Positions 46,586-59,328 are shown, counted from the first letter of the stretch. The stretch is DNA of 64,000 nt from Proales similis (GCA_019059635.1 JAGVRJ010000009.1:1-64000), one strand, 5' to 3'. The notes: generated by a model from the letters alone, not told the origin. Translations and numbers: made by a program.

Positions 46586-49500
46586 ATGAGACTTTTCTAT
46601 GAATATATTCGGATGGAACTAGAACAAGAGAATCGAGTGAAAACACGTAGCTCGAGGACCCTTCATAAATTCGGGTCTAAAAATTATCGTAAACTTGATC
46701 CAATTAGAAAGAACTTTCAAAAAACAAAATCTGACGCAAATTTCCAAAAATCAGGCTTTTTTGTTAAAGATAGATATAGCTGTGCCTGGAAATTGCAATT
46801 CCAAGTTCATTTTCCAGAATATTCGATTCACCATAAAAGACAGATGGTCTTACCTATATTAAAACCCTTCAGACAATTCACCAAATCATTCAAATCACTA
46901 TTTGAAACCAATCAAATACCAGATACCAAAATTAATTTTTCACATTGCAACTTGGTGCAAGAAGAATGTTCTATCCTCACTTGTTACAAAGAGAAAAAAT
47001 CCTACCAGAATTTAAATAAAAAGAGGACTTCTGAAACTGAATTTACCTTTCAAAACAACAGTTTAAATCGAAGAGAGTTTTTAGTTCAAAAAAATACCGG
47101 AGGTCATTATGTAAGTTTTTTCAAACTATAAATTTCTTTTTAATTATATTAATTCTACTGCAATGACAATATTTTAATTTTTACAATTAACTTAACAAAG
47201 ATTTGGAGAAGCAAAGGTCAAATTAAAACCTGTGACATCAAAGAAAATATTTCGGAACCTTTTTCAGCATTAAGTAAGTCCTAGATCTCTTTAAACATTA
47301 AAAAAACAAACAGCTTAATTCCCAAAATATATGCCTATGATTCGATTTCATGCTAGTTGATCATCAATTAGTTTTCCTGCTGATTCTTGTTTAAACCTAC
47401 TCAATTAAGTTAAATGATCAGCAACAAGCTATAATTAAGATTTATTTCTAATTTCCATATACGCATTTTCCGTTATGAAACTGACCCTTCAGATTCTACT
47501 CCGTGATTAGAGAAAGTTGCTCTCAACTTACTACTTTCAGTCACTGATTTAATTTATATGATTTCCATTAATAGATAATATGCTCAGTTTTGCTTACCAA
47601 GGTTTTTTGCTTTGACTAAGCTTGAATGAATAGCATTTCACTTGTTATCAAAACGATTTATTAATTCTAGAAAGCAGATTTCGCTTTACTAACTAGCAAT
47701 AACTCTAAAACTAATTGAATGAAAAACGTCTGAACGCTCGATTACCAGCCTACCTACGAAATTTCTTTCTTTATGTAAGACGAAACATTTATAACTGCTA
47801 AGGTTCACAATTAGCCAAGGAAAAATATGTTACATGCAAAAAAAAAAGGAGCTTTCAATATCAATACGAACCCGATTTCCATACTGTTGTCTTCAAAGAT
47901 AGTCATCCATTTTCCGAAGGGCATCTTAATGAAATCTTAGATCCGTATATAACTAGATCAACATTTAAGCCTTTTAAGATAATGAAATCTTGTAGATTAT
48001 TAGACGGCTTTGTTCCAAGGATATCTTCATATTACTCAATTTCGAATACACATACGAAACTCGGCCTTCCATACTCTCATTCATTTATCAATGCATATCA
48101 AATTCAACATTTTAATGGTGAAAGCAAATCGTATTCAACTCAAAATTCACTATGCATGCATGAGAACTTGACAAATAAGAGGAAACAAAAAGTTGATAGC
48201 CAGATTGACGAGACCCGACCATTAAACAGAAAACTTAATAATCAATGTTTCATGTCATCTCCCCAAACAAAAATATTGATTACCGAAGAATCTACATCAG
48301 TAAGCCAGTTAATTTTTGATGCATTGATATTTCGCCATAATATTATTGCTTGATTTTAAAATTTGAATAACTCGCAGAATACCCGAGAAGAGGAAATCAA
48401 CCAACCCAAGCCAAAAAAGCTATCGTCTTCAATCAAGCAAAAAATAGTCATTTTGAACAACAGATTGTCAGTTATTAAGGCAAAAAGAAACAACCATGAA
48501 TCAAATACTGTAGGTAGATTTTAACACTGACTTCTTTAATTTACTGACCATTTAAAAGGACTTGAAGCATCGAGAAATAGTCGAACAAGAAGAAACTGTA
48601 TTCAATCACTTTCATTCTCGACAAAGCAAAAAACTTGAAACAAATCGCTACGAAACCATCCTTGGTAGAGCTATCGTTATTAAGGAATTCACACCAAGTC
48701 CCTATGACAAGAACTCACTATTATTGAAGGTTGTTTTAGATTTTATTCAAATTCTTATTAATCTTAAAAAAAAGTTTTAAAGATTGGAGATTTTATTGAC
48801 GTGTTAGATATGAGTGAAACAGGTACCTGGACTGGAATCAAGGAAAACAAAATGGGGACTTTTAAATTTATTCATGTTTCCCTATTGAATATGATGTGTA
48901 CTAGTCAGACGAAGAAGCCATCAGAAAACCGAAAACCTTCCTTACCCAGTACCAGATCCTTATCTATAGTTGATACCAATGACATTTCTGTTTTAGAGAA
49001 CAAAAGACACTCTTCTCTGCCGATCATTTTCCCAACTTTGAATCGTGTTTTTACGAAAGAAACATCAAAATCGTCTATTTCTTCTACTAATACTCAAAAA
49101 GAGCTGATTCGTACACATATCGATCGGAATTCATGTAGTCTAGGGGTAAATGCAAATCTTTAATTCTAATAATCAGCTTCTTTATATTCACGGCCATGCA
49201 TGTCCTTATTGCAACTCTCAAAATCTCATGACTAATTTAGGGCGGCTACTTTTTATGCGCCGTTTTAGTGCGTACTAATCATCGAGGATGTGAGAAAAAC
49301 GGATAGTGTAAATAATTAACATGTATGGCTTTGTTCGTATAAATCAGAGGTCTTAAACTAGAAACGCGCTATTATTATTGAATTCTAGGAAAGTGTGTTA
49401 CGTTAAATATTAACAAGTCTTAGTATATTTGAGCCTAATAAGAGTGAAGCAAGAAAGTAAGAAGTAAGATTGAATTAATATTCTTAACAGAAAGCTTAAC

Positions 49501-52500
49501 AGAAACTAAAGAAAATAAATATCCATCAAAGCTCTTTTGTAGGGACGACATGCACTTGCTATGCGCTCACTTTATTTGCAACGGTCAATAGTTGAAATTA
49601 GAGCAATTTGAACTAGGCCAGACTTGTTAGTCATTATTAGTTTAAAGCAAATAAAAAGCGTCGTTGGCAGTTTACCAAAAAAAATTTACTTATTCATTTC
49701 TCCAAGAAAAGCCATTGGAAAAATATTTAAGTGCGATTAGGTCAATCATAATAGCCAGTATTTATGAAAGCATAGCGTTCTTTTCCGTGAAGCTTAGTGG
49801 CAGTATCTCATTAAACAGTAAAAAGGGCGGGTCCAGAGCCTGAAATATTGTAATCATGTTCTCTTGAAAAAGGGTTGATCGCAATTTATTATTGATCAGC
49901 TTTGCTGAAAACTAAACACATAAATAAGATGCCTCGATTGATATATGATTGAACTATGGCTCGAAACTCAAAAACAAGAAAAGAATCTTATTTTCAACAT
50001 TAATTACTTTTGGCCATGATAATTTTGACTTAGACCGTCTCAAATTTCAAGATCACAAATTAAATACTTTTTAGGCATTTTTTGAAAGAGTCAAAGCCAA
50101 TAATTCGGTTGAAAGAGATAACGACTGGACAAAATCGGAGCTCAGTTCCGAAATAAGCAAATTAATAGAATCAAAAAAATCTATCAGGAATCAATATCTT
50201 GAATGCCATGAAAAGAAAATAATTCGATCATTGTTCATCTCGCATTCAGGTAAGGAATTTCGAGTTTTTTGTACCCTATTGTACCTAAAATTATTCTGTA
50301 AATGACTGGTTCTATTCTGTTATATTCCTCTATTTTCCTTTCTCTATTAGTCGCATAAAAAATTGCCTATTAAACTGAAATTACTTAATTATCAGAGCAA
50401 ATATTTACAATCATCCTTAGCAAACATATCGCCTAGCGAGTTCATATTGTTGTTTTGTCTTATAATTTGTGAAATAAGATTAAATGCCAACAAAAACTCA
50501 TTCAATGGCAGCAGCAGAACGATAAGCAGATGAACGATTTTGACCCCGAGGTATTCGTTATCATGATCATCTCTAAGGCGCCTATTGACGCTAAATGAGT
50601 TCACTTAAGCTAGTTCGATTAGTCGGGTAAACTTATTTCAGCGGGAATTATGGGTCACGATGTGGATAAGATCATAACGGCAGCGAAATTATGGATTTTT
50701 GATTCTTTTTTCCTATTTTTGATTGACTTAGAAAGAGAGCTATAAATAAAAAAGAAGATCATTCGCATTAATAAGGGCAGGCAAAATTGGGTGGAAAGCT
50801 TTCACCGCGATGCAAAATCTAGAATGATTACAAAAGCTGCCGATCCGTTGTTCAAACCAATCAAATATTCAGATAGCACGTTTTCACTATATTGCTGATG
50901 TTCAAGTACTTTCGAAATTTTTTTCTCAACCTTATTAGTATCTATTATCAATTTTAATTGTTTTGAGTGATAAGCTCAGTCATGATGGTTCATTTCATAT
51001 AAGGGAGCTTTCAATATTTTCTGCCAAACATATGCAATTAAACTCAATTCGCTTTTTGATAACTGACTCTTTGTCTAGTCAGTCGCTTAAGAAGAAAGGC
51101 GTTTCCCGAAATCAGATAGCCAGCCTGCTTTTCCAATCTGATTGAAGAAATTTATAATTAGAAAGCCGAGCTTTGCTGGTTATTAAGCAAACTAATATTT
51201 CACTTCATTGATCGATTTTTATCGAGTTGGGCAGAAATATAATTGTTAAGAGTGAGCTCAATATTGCTTTAAATATAGAATTATGGTTTAATTCAACTAA
51301 TTGACTAAAATTAAAGCTTGCAATCTCATTAGATAAGGATATAGCTGCTTGAAAATGAGAATTTAAAAAAATGAGTAATGACGAGGCTCGTTAGGCTCGC
51401 ACCACTTTTACTATAACTCGTCTAGATCTAGAGAAGCCATTCTTGATATCATGATTCAGGAAAGCACAAGCTTGGCATATTAAAATGAACGCCAAAAAAT
51501 GACCATTGAATAGACCATAAGTTAAATATCGGTCGTTTCGAAAAAAGATATTAGTTTGAATGTATGGCAACTTAAAAAAATTTTTATCCGAGACCCATTC
51601 ATAAACTATGCTTAATCTAAAGGTTTAACTGTCATTCGAATTTCGTCGATCAAAGCATAGCATTAGAGTACCCAACGGATTTATGCCGTCGCAAGTTAAA
51701 TTAAATTAACGATGTTTTAAGTCATTAGGAAGTATTTCACCTGAATAATAAACTATATGTATGATACACTTTGATTGAAAGAATAATTTTCCTATCTGAT
51801 TTCTTAAATCTTGAACGAATGTAGAACTAAAAAAAACTTCAACGAAAAAATTGGCTAGGTCTGTCCGGAAACACAAACCAAGACTTACCACTACCGAACC
51901 AAATCGCAGCGATATCTTGTCCTGTATTGAATTCAGATATGGGACAAAAATTAAGTCGCTCAAGCATTCCTTCAAGAAAGAGCGACTTTAGAGACAAAGA
52001 AAAAAAAGGAATAAAATCTTGTTCCGGATCAGCAGCATCATCAAAGCCAAATTCAGATTCAGCAGCTTCAAATGATTCTGGCTTTTCTTCCTACGATTTG
52101 GATCACCTTTCAACGAACAGTATGTCTTCGGCTACATTTAATTTTGAACCTCAGAGCAATCAAAAAAACTGTTTGGGCAGTGCGAAGAATGAGCTTATAG
52201 CTTCAGAAACAAAAGGCCATATTGAATGGCCAAATATAACTATTCTAAAACGCCATTCAGTCTGTGATTCTGTCATTCAATCTTCATCATCTGATTCAAG
52301 TTTTTTTCTTGATGAGTTCAAAAGACAAGAAAAAACTAGTTTTCCCATCACACCTTTCAAAGACGATTGTAGAAGAAAAGCTCAAATCTTATGTGACCAG
52401 TTAAATCAAATCCTAAATCTTTCAGACAGATTGGGTCGTCAGCCGATTGAATCGCGATTAGAAAACATAGCATTATCAAAGATCCAATTCAAGCCTCCTT

Positions 52501-53327
52501 CTGACAACAAAACTCTCAAATCGAATGATTCTGTAAATTTAAACTTCGATCAAGGAGAAACAGCAGCGAAAGACATTCGTTCACGAACAATTGGTCGTTT
52601 TAGCATCTCGAATGAAAGCTGCAAATCTCAACGTCAGAAGAAAAATTCCGCTCCTGAAGAGAAACATAAAAAAGTGATAAAACTAGTACCTAGTATTATG
52701 CGTAAAGGAAGTCAACTATTCCTCTGGAGCAAGCGGTCCATTGGTTCTAGCACATCTGGAAACCTTGCAAATCCTAAGAATACTAAAAACCATAATAATT
52801 CCTCAAAGAATTCGAAACTTATTGATCTATTAGCTGCAAAACTTCTATCCGAAGGTATCGAACTTATAAACCCACCATATACAGATGAGATGGGCTTTTG
52901 TAAAATACCATTAGCTTTGGTCAAGCGTTACTCAAGCGAATTGGGACATGACTTGGCTGAGATAGCAAAGGGCCTTGAAAGTGAGCGTTTATGTCAGCTA
53001 CATAGAGTAGGAAGAATTGGCATACCAAATGATTTTTTGTATGTAAGTTGTAATTGTTATCATAAAAAAAAAGATGAGCTAGAAAAATGCACAATTTGTA
53101 AATGCGACATCGACATAAGTTCTATGGAAACTTTTTTTATCAAGCTAGGCTTGCCAATGTACGTCGATGCTGCTCAGAAGAATGGCTCGCATGATTTGAA
53201 AATCAATCATTTTTTGGAACTTGCTCCTGAACAGATAGCATCCCTCTGTGGTCTTGAAACAAACCCAAATCATTTAAAAATTGTTTTAAGTGCAGTTGAT
53301 TACGCCAAATCCTTTTTTTTTATTTGA
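46586..53327 (+). CDS. SASH1/SLY-family adaptor with SH3 and SAM domain
   Basis: SLY-family proteins (SASH1, SASH3, SAMSN1) are SH3-SAM scaffold adaptors in signalling and cell adhesion. I model eight exons: 46586-47110, 47201-47273, 47815-48299, 48378-48509, 48559-48729, 48783-49145, 50075-50249 and 51937-53327. All junctions are GT/AG and all phases agree, giving 1104 aa. The SH3 reads VIKEFTPSPYDKNSLLLKIG and then WTGIKENKMGTFKFIHV, the SLY signature. The C-terminus has IDLLAAKLLSEGIELINPPY, CKIPLALVKRYSSELG and a SAM-like end (FFIKLGLPMYVDAAQKNGSH). The last two introns are long (929 and 1687 nt). The last exon could also start at an internal ATG (51939; MGQKLSRSS, a myristoylation-type N-terminus). 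Two separate genes remain possible. Confidence 0.75.
49146..50074. other. Intron 6 of the SASH1-like gene, no other content seen
   Basis: AT-rich with no coding frame or repeat recognised. The intron assignment follows from compatible splice phases on both sides. Confidence 0.5.
50250..51936. other. Intron 7 of the SASH1-like gene, or a promoter for its last exon
   Basis: This 1687-bp stretch is by far the largest intron in the window. Small ORFs within it (for example 50963-51145) show no family resemblance. It may hold an internal promoter for the short form starting at 51939. Confidence 0.45.
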
Positions 53328-53454
53328 GTCTTTAACAAACCATTTGTAATAATAAAAAGATACGGTTTAGACCCTTCAGATAAATACAGATTAAAGAATC
53401 CTCTCTCTTTTTATGATATTTAAATAAAAAGGCTTAAATAAAGTTTGAAATTTA

Positions 53455-53901
53455 TTATATAAAACACTTTAATGAGTCAAACGAATCGTTCTTAAAAGCA
53501 TCTTCGTTGCTAAGCGACTTGAGTTTGCTCTCAAAATCATCAGGGAAGAGACTTTGTGCTTCCCGATCTGCAAGGAAATGCTCAGGAACTTGCTTTTCAA
53601 TATCTTCATATTTTATTTGAGCAAGTTGCTCGAAGCTGGATTCTTTCAAGTTGTCGAATAAATCTTGAGCTGAAAAATCAATCAAATAATTGGAATCTTT
53701 TTTATCTGTCTTTAATAGTTGCTTCTCAAAGCATTCAAGCAGAGCTTTGAGTCTTAATAAGAGCTCACTATCATTGCCCGCTGAGAGAATACCTAGAACT
53801 CTCACTTTGAAATCATTTGAGTTTGAAAATAAAATAAGATTATTCAGTGATTCATTGATAATACAAATTGCTTGGTTTAGTCTTGCTGTACTCATTTTCA
53901 T
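53455..53901 (-). CDS. Hypothetical 148-aa helical protein
   Basis: A single open frame starts at the ATG at 53901 (MKMSTARLNQAICIINESLN), with a second Met at codon 3. It is predicted helical throughout, with no signal peptide or membrane segment. The middle is leucine-rich (ELLLRLKALLECFEKQLL) and the end is acidic/Phe-rich (FPDDFESKLKSLSNEDAFKN). It is convergent with the SASH1-like gene, leaving 127 bp. I do not recognise the family. The length and protein-like composition make it a probable real gene. Confidence 0.6.
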   Translation of the reverse strand: MKMSTARLNQAICIINESLNNLILFSNSNDFKVRVLGILSAGNDSELLLRLKALLECFEKQLLKTDKKDSNYLIDFSAQDLFDNLKESSFEQLAQIKYEDIEKQVPEHFLADREAQSLFPDDFESKLKSLSNEDAFKNDSFDSLKCFI

Positions 53902-54110
53902 TTAACCCTTATTTCAATTGTCTAGGCTCATTTAATGAAACGTTTATTTTTGACCAATAAATATACAAACATATTGCGCTTTTGCGTTTTAACTGCAGTT
54001 AATTAAAGGGAATAAAGAATAGCGCGCTGCCTTGTGATTTCAGAGACTGATTCTATAAAAGGGTGAAGGTTAAAAGCTTTCGAGAATATTTGCTTTTATC
54101 AATGCACGAT

Positions 54111-56232
54111 TTAGTTTTCGTTGAGATTTTCCTCAGTTCGATGATCTTGGATGGCTTTTTGGATGCATTCATGCAGAAATAGATACTAAAATAATGTCTA
54201 CATGCTAATTTGATCAGAGTTAGCTTTTTAATTCAAGTCCACTTACAAAGCCAGTGTAGATCTTGATTTGTTTGTTAGGCTTTTTGATTATCTTAAGTAT
54301 AAAGGCCATTTCGTCATGATCCACGCTTATAGTATCGATTTCTTCATACAAGAAATTAACTTGTTGGGTTTCAGGCTCTCCTTCCCGAGAGCAAGCTTTC
54401 AGCTTTAAGCCACCGTAAGAAACAGCCACAATCACATGTCCATGTTTGCGAGAATCGCATGGGCAATGCGGAAAAACCACGTCACCGTAGCCGTCGAATT
54501 TGTGTATCTCTTTAAGGAAATCTAACTCGCGTTTTTTCTCAATTAAATCGTGAAAAAAATTTTCATTCTTCTCGGTTAGTTTAATCTGTCCTCGATTCCA
54601 TTCGTCTATTGCCTTAGAAAATTATTACTTCTTTGAATATCAAATAATGCTTCAATTTTACTTGATGGAAAAGATAGCTAAGGGTCTGTTTGTTTTTTGA
54701 CAGATAGGTTTCGCATCTTGGATCAAAATACCACTTTCGCATTGAAATACATGTTAAAAAGTTTTCTGACGAATTTTGTACGTAAATTATGTGAGGTTTC
54801 TCTTCAGACCTTAGCTTTCGTTCTGGAAAACTATTAATTTTTTTTAAATTTTAAATTTGAAACTTATTCCTACCAAAAGATTGGTCAATTATTTCGAACA
54901 AGTAAAAAAACCGATTCAATTGAGTCTCTAATTTGATTTGGTTGACCAAGAGCTAAGTTTGGATTCATTAATGTTGAAAGTAAAAAGAAAGGACATGGTC
55001 TGCTCACTTGGTATGTATCGTCGGCATTGGCTTCTTTGCGAATTGATAAGCTACATAAAGTCTTATCCGGAAGGTAAATCTTGGGAATTTTTATAAAACA
55101 GATCTCGTCGGGAAATCGGATTTTTTGAAAATCAAATCAGATTTTTTACCTTTAAATTGACTTCTTTTTCGCCATCGGTTTCTATTTGCTTGGAATCGTT
55201 ATAGCTCTGTGAATCATTGGAGTCTGTTATGCTAAGATTTGCCACACGGTCTCTATTGGCTGCGTTTGTCTCCTCTTTAGCATCCGACTTAACTCGATTT
55301 GTGTCATTCTTCGTCATTCAAATAAATGAGTTTGTTTAATTTATGGATTAGCCTCAGATCTTATACTTTTTTTACCATATTTGTAGTTCTTGTCGGCAAA
55401 CACAAAAAGTCGCGAACAAGCTCACAATCGTAAAATACTCGGATTGAACAAACTAGCAAAGACTGATTGAACTTAGAAGCCCAATATTGCCTTAAATTAT
55501 CAAACCTTTAGCCAGATAAGCTTCAAGGGCTTGTCTACGAGACTCTAATTGTCCTTTTGTAAGCTTGAAAGGCCATTTGGGTGGTAAGGGTGCGAAGTTA
55601 AAATCTGAAAACTCCTGTTTCATCATTTGATGAAATGCATCAAATTCTTTGAAGCGACGAGAACAGACAAAGTTCGCCCCAATATGAATGTTATAAACTG
55701 TATATCGATCTCCGTTTTGATTTCTTAATTCGTTATAATCTGGAATAGACACTGAGACTCCATTGCGTTCAGAATAGTCGAGTGAAGTGGTTGACGAATC
55801 GTCAGAGTGGAGATGATTGTTTAATTCTTCATTAACTACTGATATTACCAGTAAAGTAAGTTCATCTCCACCAGATTTGATAAGATCGACAACTTGTTTG
55901 TGCGTAGAGCCATCTACCTTCATACCATTAACTTCAATAATTCGGTCACCTTTTCGAAGGCCTGCAAGTTGAGCTGCTCCTCCATTAAGCACAGCACTAA
56001 CTTGCTGCAGTGGTGCATAGAAAACACCCCCGTAACTCTTGAGCTGTCCGCCTTCACTCACTTGTCCGCGAACATTAAACCCGAATCCAGTCTCAGATTT
56101 GACAATATGTACTCTACGTGGAGCAAACGGATCACTGGCCATATTGCAAAAGCCGCTTGAAGATACAGTAGAGGTGATCGAATCATTTCTCAGACGTGAA
56201 TTGTCTTTTCCGTTCAGATTCCGATCTACCAT
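54111..56232 (-). CDS. SNX27: Sorting nexin 27
   Basis: SNX27 recycles PDZ-ligand cargo from endosomes to the plasma membrane together with retromer and the WASH complex. The ATG is at 56232; a longer frame starts only with GTG. The PDZ domain reads [18 protein letters not shown] and [20 protein letters not shown]. The PX domain reads [19 protein letters not shown] and [20 protein letters not shown]. After a 53-nt intron (55453-55505) comes [18 protein letters not shown] Ser/Asn/Asp-rich linker precedes the FERM-like region ([62 protein letters not shown]). The last exon encodes [14 protein letters not shown]. The domain order PDZ-PX-FERM is unique to SNX27. Confidence 0.93.
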
Positions 56233-56677
56233 GTCTTTATTCACGCTTAACTAGAATACCTCAAATGTTCATCTATAGGCACACAAATGTATTAATCTAG
56301 GTCATTTCATAGCATAAAAAGTTGACATTGTATGATTATTCAGAATGCAGATTCTTCTTTCCAGTTAAATTTTTGGCTTTGATAGGCCAACATTACTGAT
56401 GGAAGGTTCTTCTAGACTGTTTTATTTTAGACATTCGATTTGGTTTATAAAATCCTTCTTCTGGGACTTGGCATACGCATTTCAACGATAATGCGGCCTC
56501 TATTTATGATTATTGGCAACATGAAACGGGCAAATCAGTTCAAGCTTGTCTTTTTCCGTGAATAATGTTCAAGAATACATAAGCGTATTGTTGCATTTAA
56601 AATATGTTGAAATGAAAGAAATTCTGCAGAATAAAAGATTTTATTTAAATTTATTCATTAGGCGAACTTTCAAAACT
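56233..56677. other. Intergenic, nothing recognised
   Basis: The SNX27 promoter and the lectin 3' UTR must lie here. No coding frame or repeat was seen. Confidence 0.5.
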
Positions 56678-57353
56678 TTATTTTTTTCCCCATGGTGTAG
56701 TCCAGAAAGGAGTAGTCCAAAAAGTTGTGGGAATATTTGGTCTAAAAGATCATAATATTTTTTTGATAATTTAGCAAACAAATTAAATTTTCTAATTGAA
56801 AACCTGTATTGGCAAATGGCTCCATGATCGAATGAGTTGCCGCCACATTTGCCCGACTTGATGCATTTATCGCGTCCAATGATGGCAGTAGTAGAGTAGT
56901 AAGCGCAAAGGCTTTTTCCTCCCTCAGGATGGCCTGGGCACCAAGCACTTGGGTCAACAGGAGTACCATCCTGATATCGGAAATAGTAGGGGTTGAATTC
57001 TGATGCAGTAGCTCCAATCTTTGGAAAAAAGACTATTTCTCGTACCCTTCTCAAATGATAATTTCATCATTTACCCAGAAATAGTAGTTAGGAAAAGCTT
57101 TGTAAAGTTTATAGAGATCTAATCTGGTAGCCTCATCCTTTGGAGTGACAAGCGGTGCACCTAGACTTTGACACGCTTGAAGGGCTCCAAGATAGGTGTC
57201 CTGGACTCCACGATAATAATAACAGTTATTGAAATTGTTTCCTTGATAGGTGTCGTAGAAAGGAGCCGGACAGAACCCTTTAATGGCTTCTTTCTGACCA
57301 AAAGAAACGGCAAAAAGCGCCGATAAGACCACAAGAATAAAAGAGAACTTCAT
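56678..57353 (-). CDS. Secreted C-type lectin-like protein
   Basis: It starts with a clear signal peptide (MKFSFILVVLSALFAVSFG). The single C-type lectin fold follows: CPAPFYDTYQGNNFNNCYYY, ALQACQSLGAPLVTPKDEAT, then after a ~57-nt intron YYFWIGATASEF, FRYQDGTPVDPSAWCPGHPE and HGAICQYR. The splice turns YYFW into the family motif FWIG. Conserved cysteines are present; the usual calcium motifs (EPN/QPD and WND) are not evident, so sugar binding is uncertain. The last exon adds a short tail with a FWTTP repeat (PTTFWTTPFWTTPWGKK). Likely an extracellular recognition or cuticle/mucus protein. Confidence 0.85.
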
Positions 57354-57865
57354 ATTTGTTATTTGATTGAAATAAAATACTTCATCCCTTTAAATAGGCC
57401 CAATAATAAGAAAATGTCAGCTCGTTTCTTACATATTACTTTTATCGAAAATTAATTGATAAGATTACAATAAAAACTTGATAAGAGAAAAAATTTTAGG
57501 ACCGGAAAATCAATTTTGCGACTCACCAAAATTAAGAATTCGATGAAATTATTAATGCATCAAAATGATTGTCGTATTAGAGACCATCAGGTGGCTAAGG
57601 AATGCTTTAAAGATGCGACCAATTAAATTATTCTGTTTCTTACTCGTGCAAATAAATGATATTGTGTTCCTCCAATCTGAGAAATATCATCTCTTACACT
57701 CCTTATATTTCACTAACGCTAGCATCTCAAGTGTTCCGTTGAGACCAAAATATCGATTTAGCAGCCATGCTTCTATAAAAGCTCGATAGAGATCCTTCTG
57801 TTTAAAAAATAACTGGTTTCTTCAAAACAGACACTATCCGCAGCATTAACCGTCAAGAACTAACC
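57354..57865. other. Divergent promoter region between lectin and G-gamma genes
   Basis: AT-rich with no coding frame supported. A TTTAAATAG-type TATA-like motif lies about 40 bp upstream of the lectin start, near 57390. Confidence 0.4.
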
Positions 57866-58078
57866 ATGTCAAATCAAGCTGCACAAGTGAGCAAAATGAA
57901 AAAGAGCGTTCAACAGCTTCGCAGGGAAGCTGCAATCGAGAGGACCAAAGTCAGCGTTGTTTGCAAAGAGCTTGTCACTTATTGTGAAGCTAATAAAAAA
58001 TCCGACGTATTGGTTCACGGGTTCAAGTCACAAAAGCACAATCCCTTTAAAGAGGAAACCGGATGTGCATTTATTTAA
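57866..58078 (+). CDS. Heterotrimeric G protein gamma subunit
   Basis: G-gamma pairs tightly with G-beta and anchors the dimer to membranes. A single exon encodes 70 aa. It is one long helix (SKMKKSVQQLRREAAIERTK) followed by SVVCKELVTYCEAN, the conserved NPFKE box (HNPFKEETG) and a C-terminal CAAX box, CAFI, for prenylation. Length and motif positions match the family. The subtype is not determined. Confidence 0.92.
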   Translation: MSNQAAQVSKMKKSVQQLRREAAIERTKVSVVCKELVTYCEANKKSDVLVHGFKSQKHNPFKEETGCAFI

Positions 58079-58458
58079 CCAAACAATAATTTTCCACACG
58101 GATTGTGCTCTTTAAAAATCAAATCCTCAACTTTTTTCTCACAAATTTTAAAACAATTTTGAATTTAAACAATTTTCAGCTCAACTTATAAATCTTACTG
58201 TGATGACAAATAGAAAATAGACTATACCTGCTTGACAAAGAACCAAGATAAGTAGTGAATAAAATTTCAGTCAGTATCTTGTTTTTTTAATAATCTCTGG
58301 CTCCTTGAGTACTTATTCATCATTGAGTAAAGGGCATGGTTAGAAGAGTTTTTTCAACGAATTAAAATTTTCCATCAAAAATAAGTTAATTATTCACTGG
58401 GTACATAAAAAATTTGATTAATCAAGCATATACTGCGTGATTTATTTTTCGATTAAGT
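58079..58458. other. Intergenic, nothing recognised
   Basis: An AT-rich gap between the G-gamma stop and the DUF924 gene. No frames or repeats. Confidence 0.5.
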
Positions 58459-59160
58459 ATGTTCAGTAGATTCAAAGACGCAATAAGTCATTTAATATTG
58501 AGGAATAAGACAATGCCCCCTAAAATTTCTTACAAATCGGTTTTAAATTTTTGGTTCGCTCGAGATCTGAATATAACGGAGTGGAACCAGCTCAGCTTGA
58601 ACAAAGACTTGTGGTTCGGTGTCAATCCAGAGATGGACCAGGTTATCAAGCAAAAATTTGGCCAAACTCTATCTGATGCGGAAATGGGCTTGCTAGACGA
58701 ATGGAAAACGGAATTACATGGCCTTTTAGCTTTGATTATCGTTTTGGATCAATTTTCTCGCAATATTTACCGCGGGACAAATAAAATGTTTTCCAATGAT
58801 CAAAAGGCTCTCGAGTTATCAAAAGAAATATTTCTCATTTCACCCGATCTTGATGAATTCGCGCTTCCAGAGCGGCTTTTTATTTACATGCCTTACATGC
58901 ACTCTGAAAACATCGATGATGTCTCTAAGTGCCTCAACGGATTTAAAAAAATAGCCAGCTTAGCACCAGAGCGATTTAAATCAGATTATGAACAAAGCTA
59001 TAATTTTTGTAGAGAACATTTCGATATCTTGAGTCGCTTTGATCGTTATCCTTATCGTAACATAGTTTTAGGAAGAGAAAACACCAAGGAAGAAGAAGAG
59101 TTTTTGAAAACCCTGCCTCCAATATACTCTAGTTTTATAAACAAAGTTGACCAAAAATAA
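58459..59160 (+). CDS. DUF924 (TPR-like) family protein
   Basis: A single exon encodes 233 aa. The blocks SVLNFWFARDLNITEWNQ, LALIIVLDQFSRNIYRGTNK, and LPERLFIYMPYMHSENIDD with FCREHFDILSRFDRYPYRN are those of the DUF924 family, an all-helical TPR-like fold of unknown function. The family is common in bacteria, fungi and plants and patchy in animals. The first 18 residues are basic and hydrophobic (MFSRFKDAISHLILRNK) and could target mitochondria; alternatively translation starts at Met19 (MPPKIS). It has no introns, while its neighbour SMC6 has many. It lies 168 bp upstream of SMC6 on the same strand. Confidence 0.9.
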   Translation: MFSRFKDAISHLILRNKTMPPKISYKSVLNFWFARDLNITEWNQLSLNKDLWFGVNPEMDQVIKQKFGQTLSDAEMGLLDEWKTELHGLLALIIVLDQFSRNIYRGTNKMFSNDQKALELSKEIFLISPDLDEFALPERLFIYMPYMHSENIDDVSKCLNGFKKIASLAPERFKSDYEQSYNFCREHFDILSRFDRYPYRNIVLGRENTKEEEEFLKTLPPIYSSFINKVDQK

Positions 59161-59328
59161 AAATATCAGCGCATAAACTTATATTTTTTTATATTTTCTG
59201 ATCAATTTTAAATAAAGTTGTGCCATTCGTTAAATTAATCAAGTGTACATTCAGTTATGTGCTGATTTATCAATAAGAATGAGTTAAAATTTAAGGTTGA
59301 TTTTAATCTACTTATTTTTTAGTTTAAG

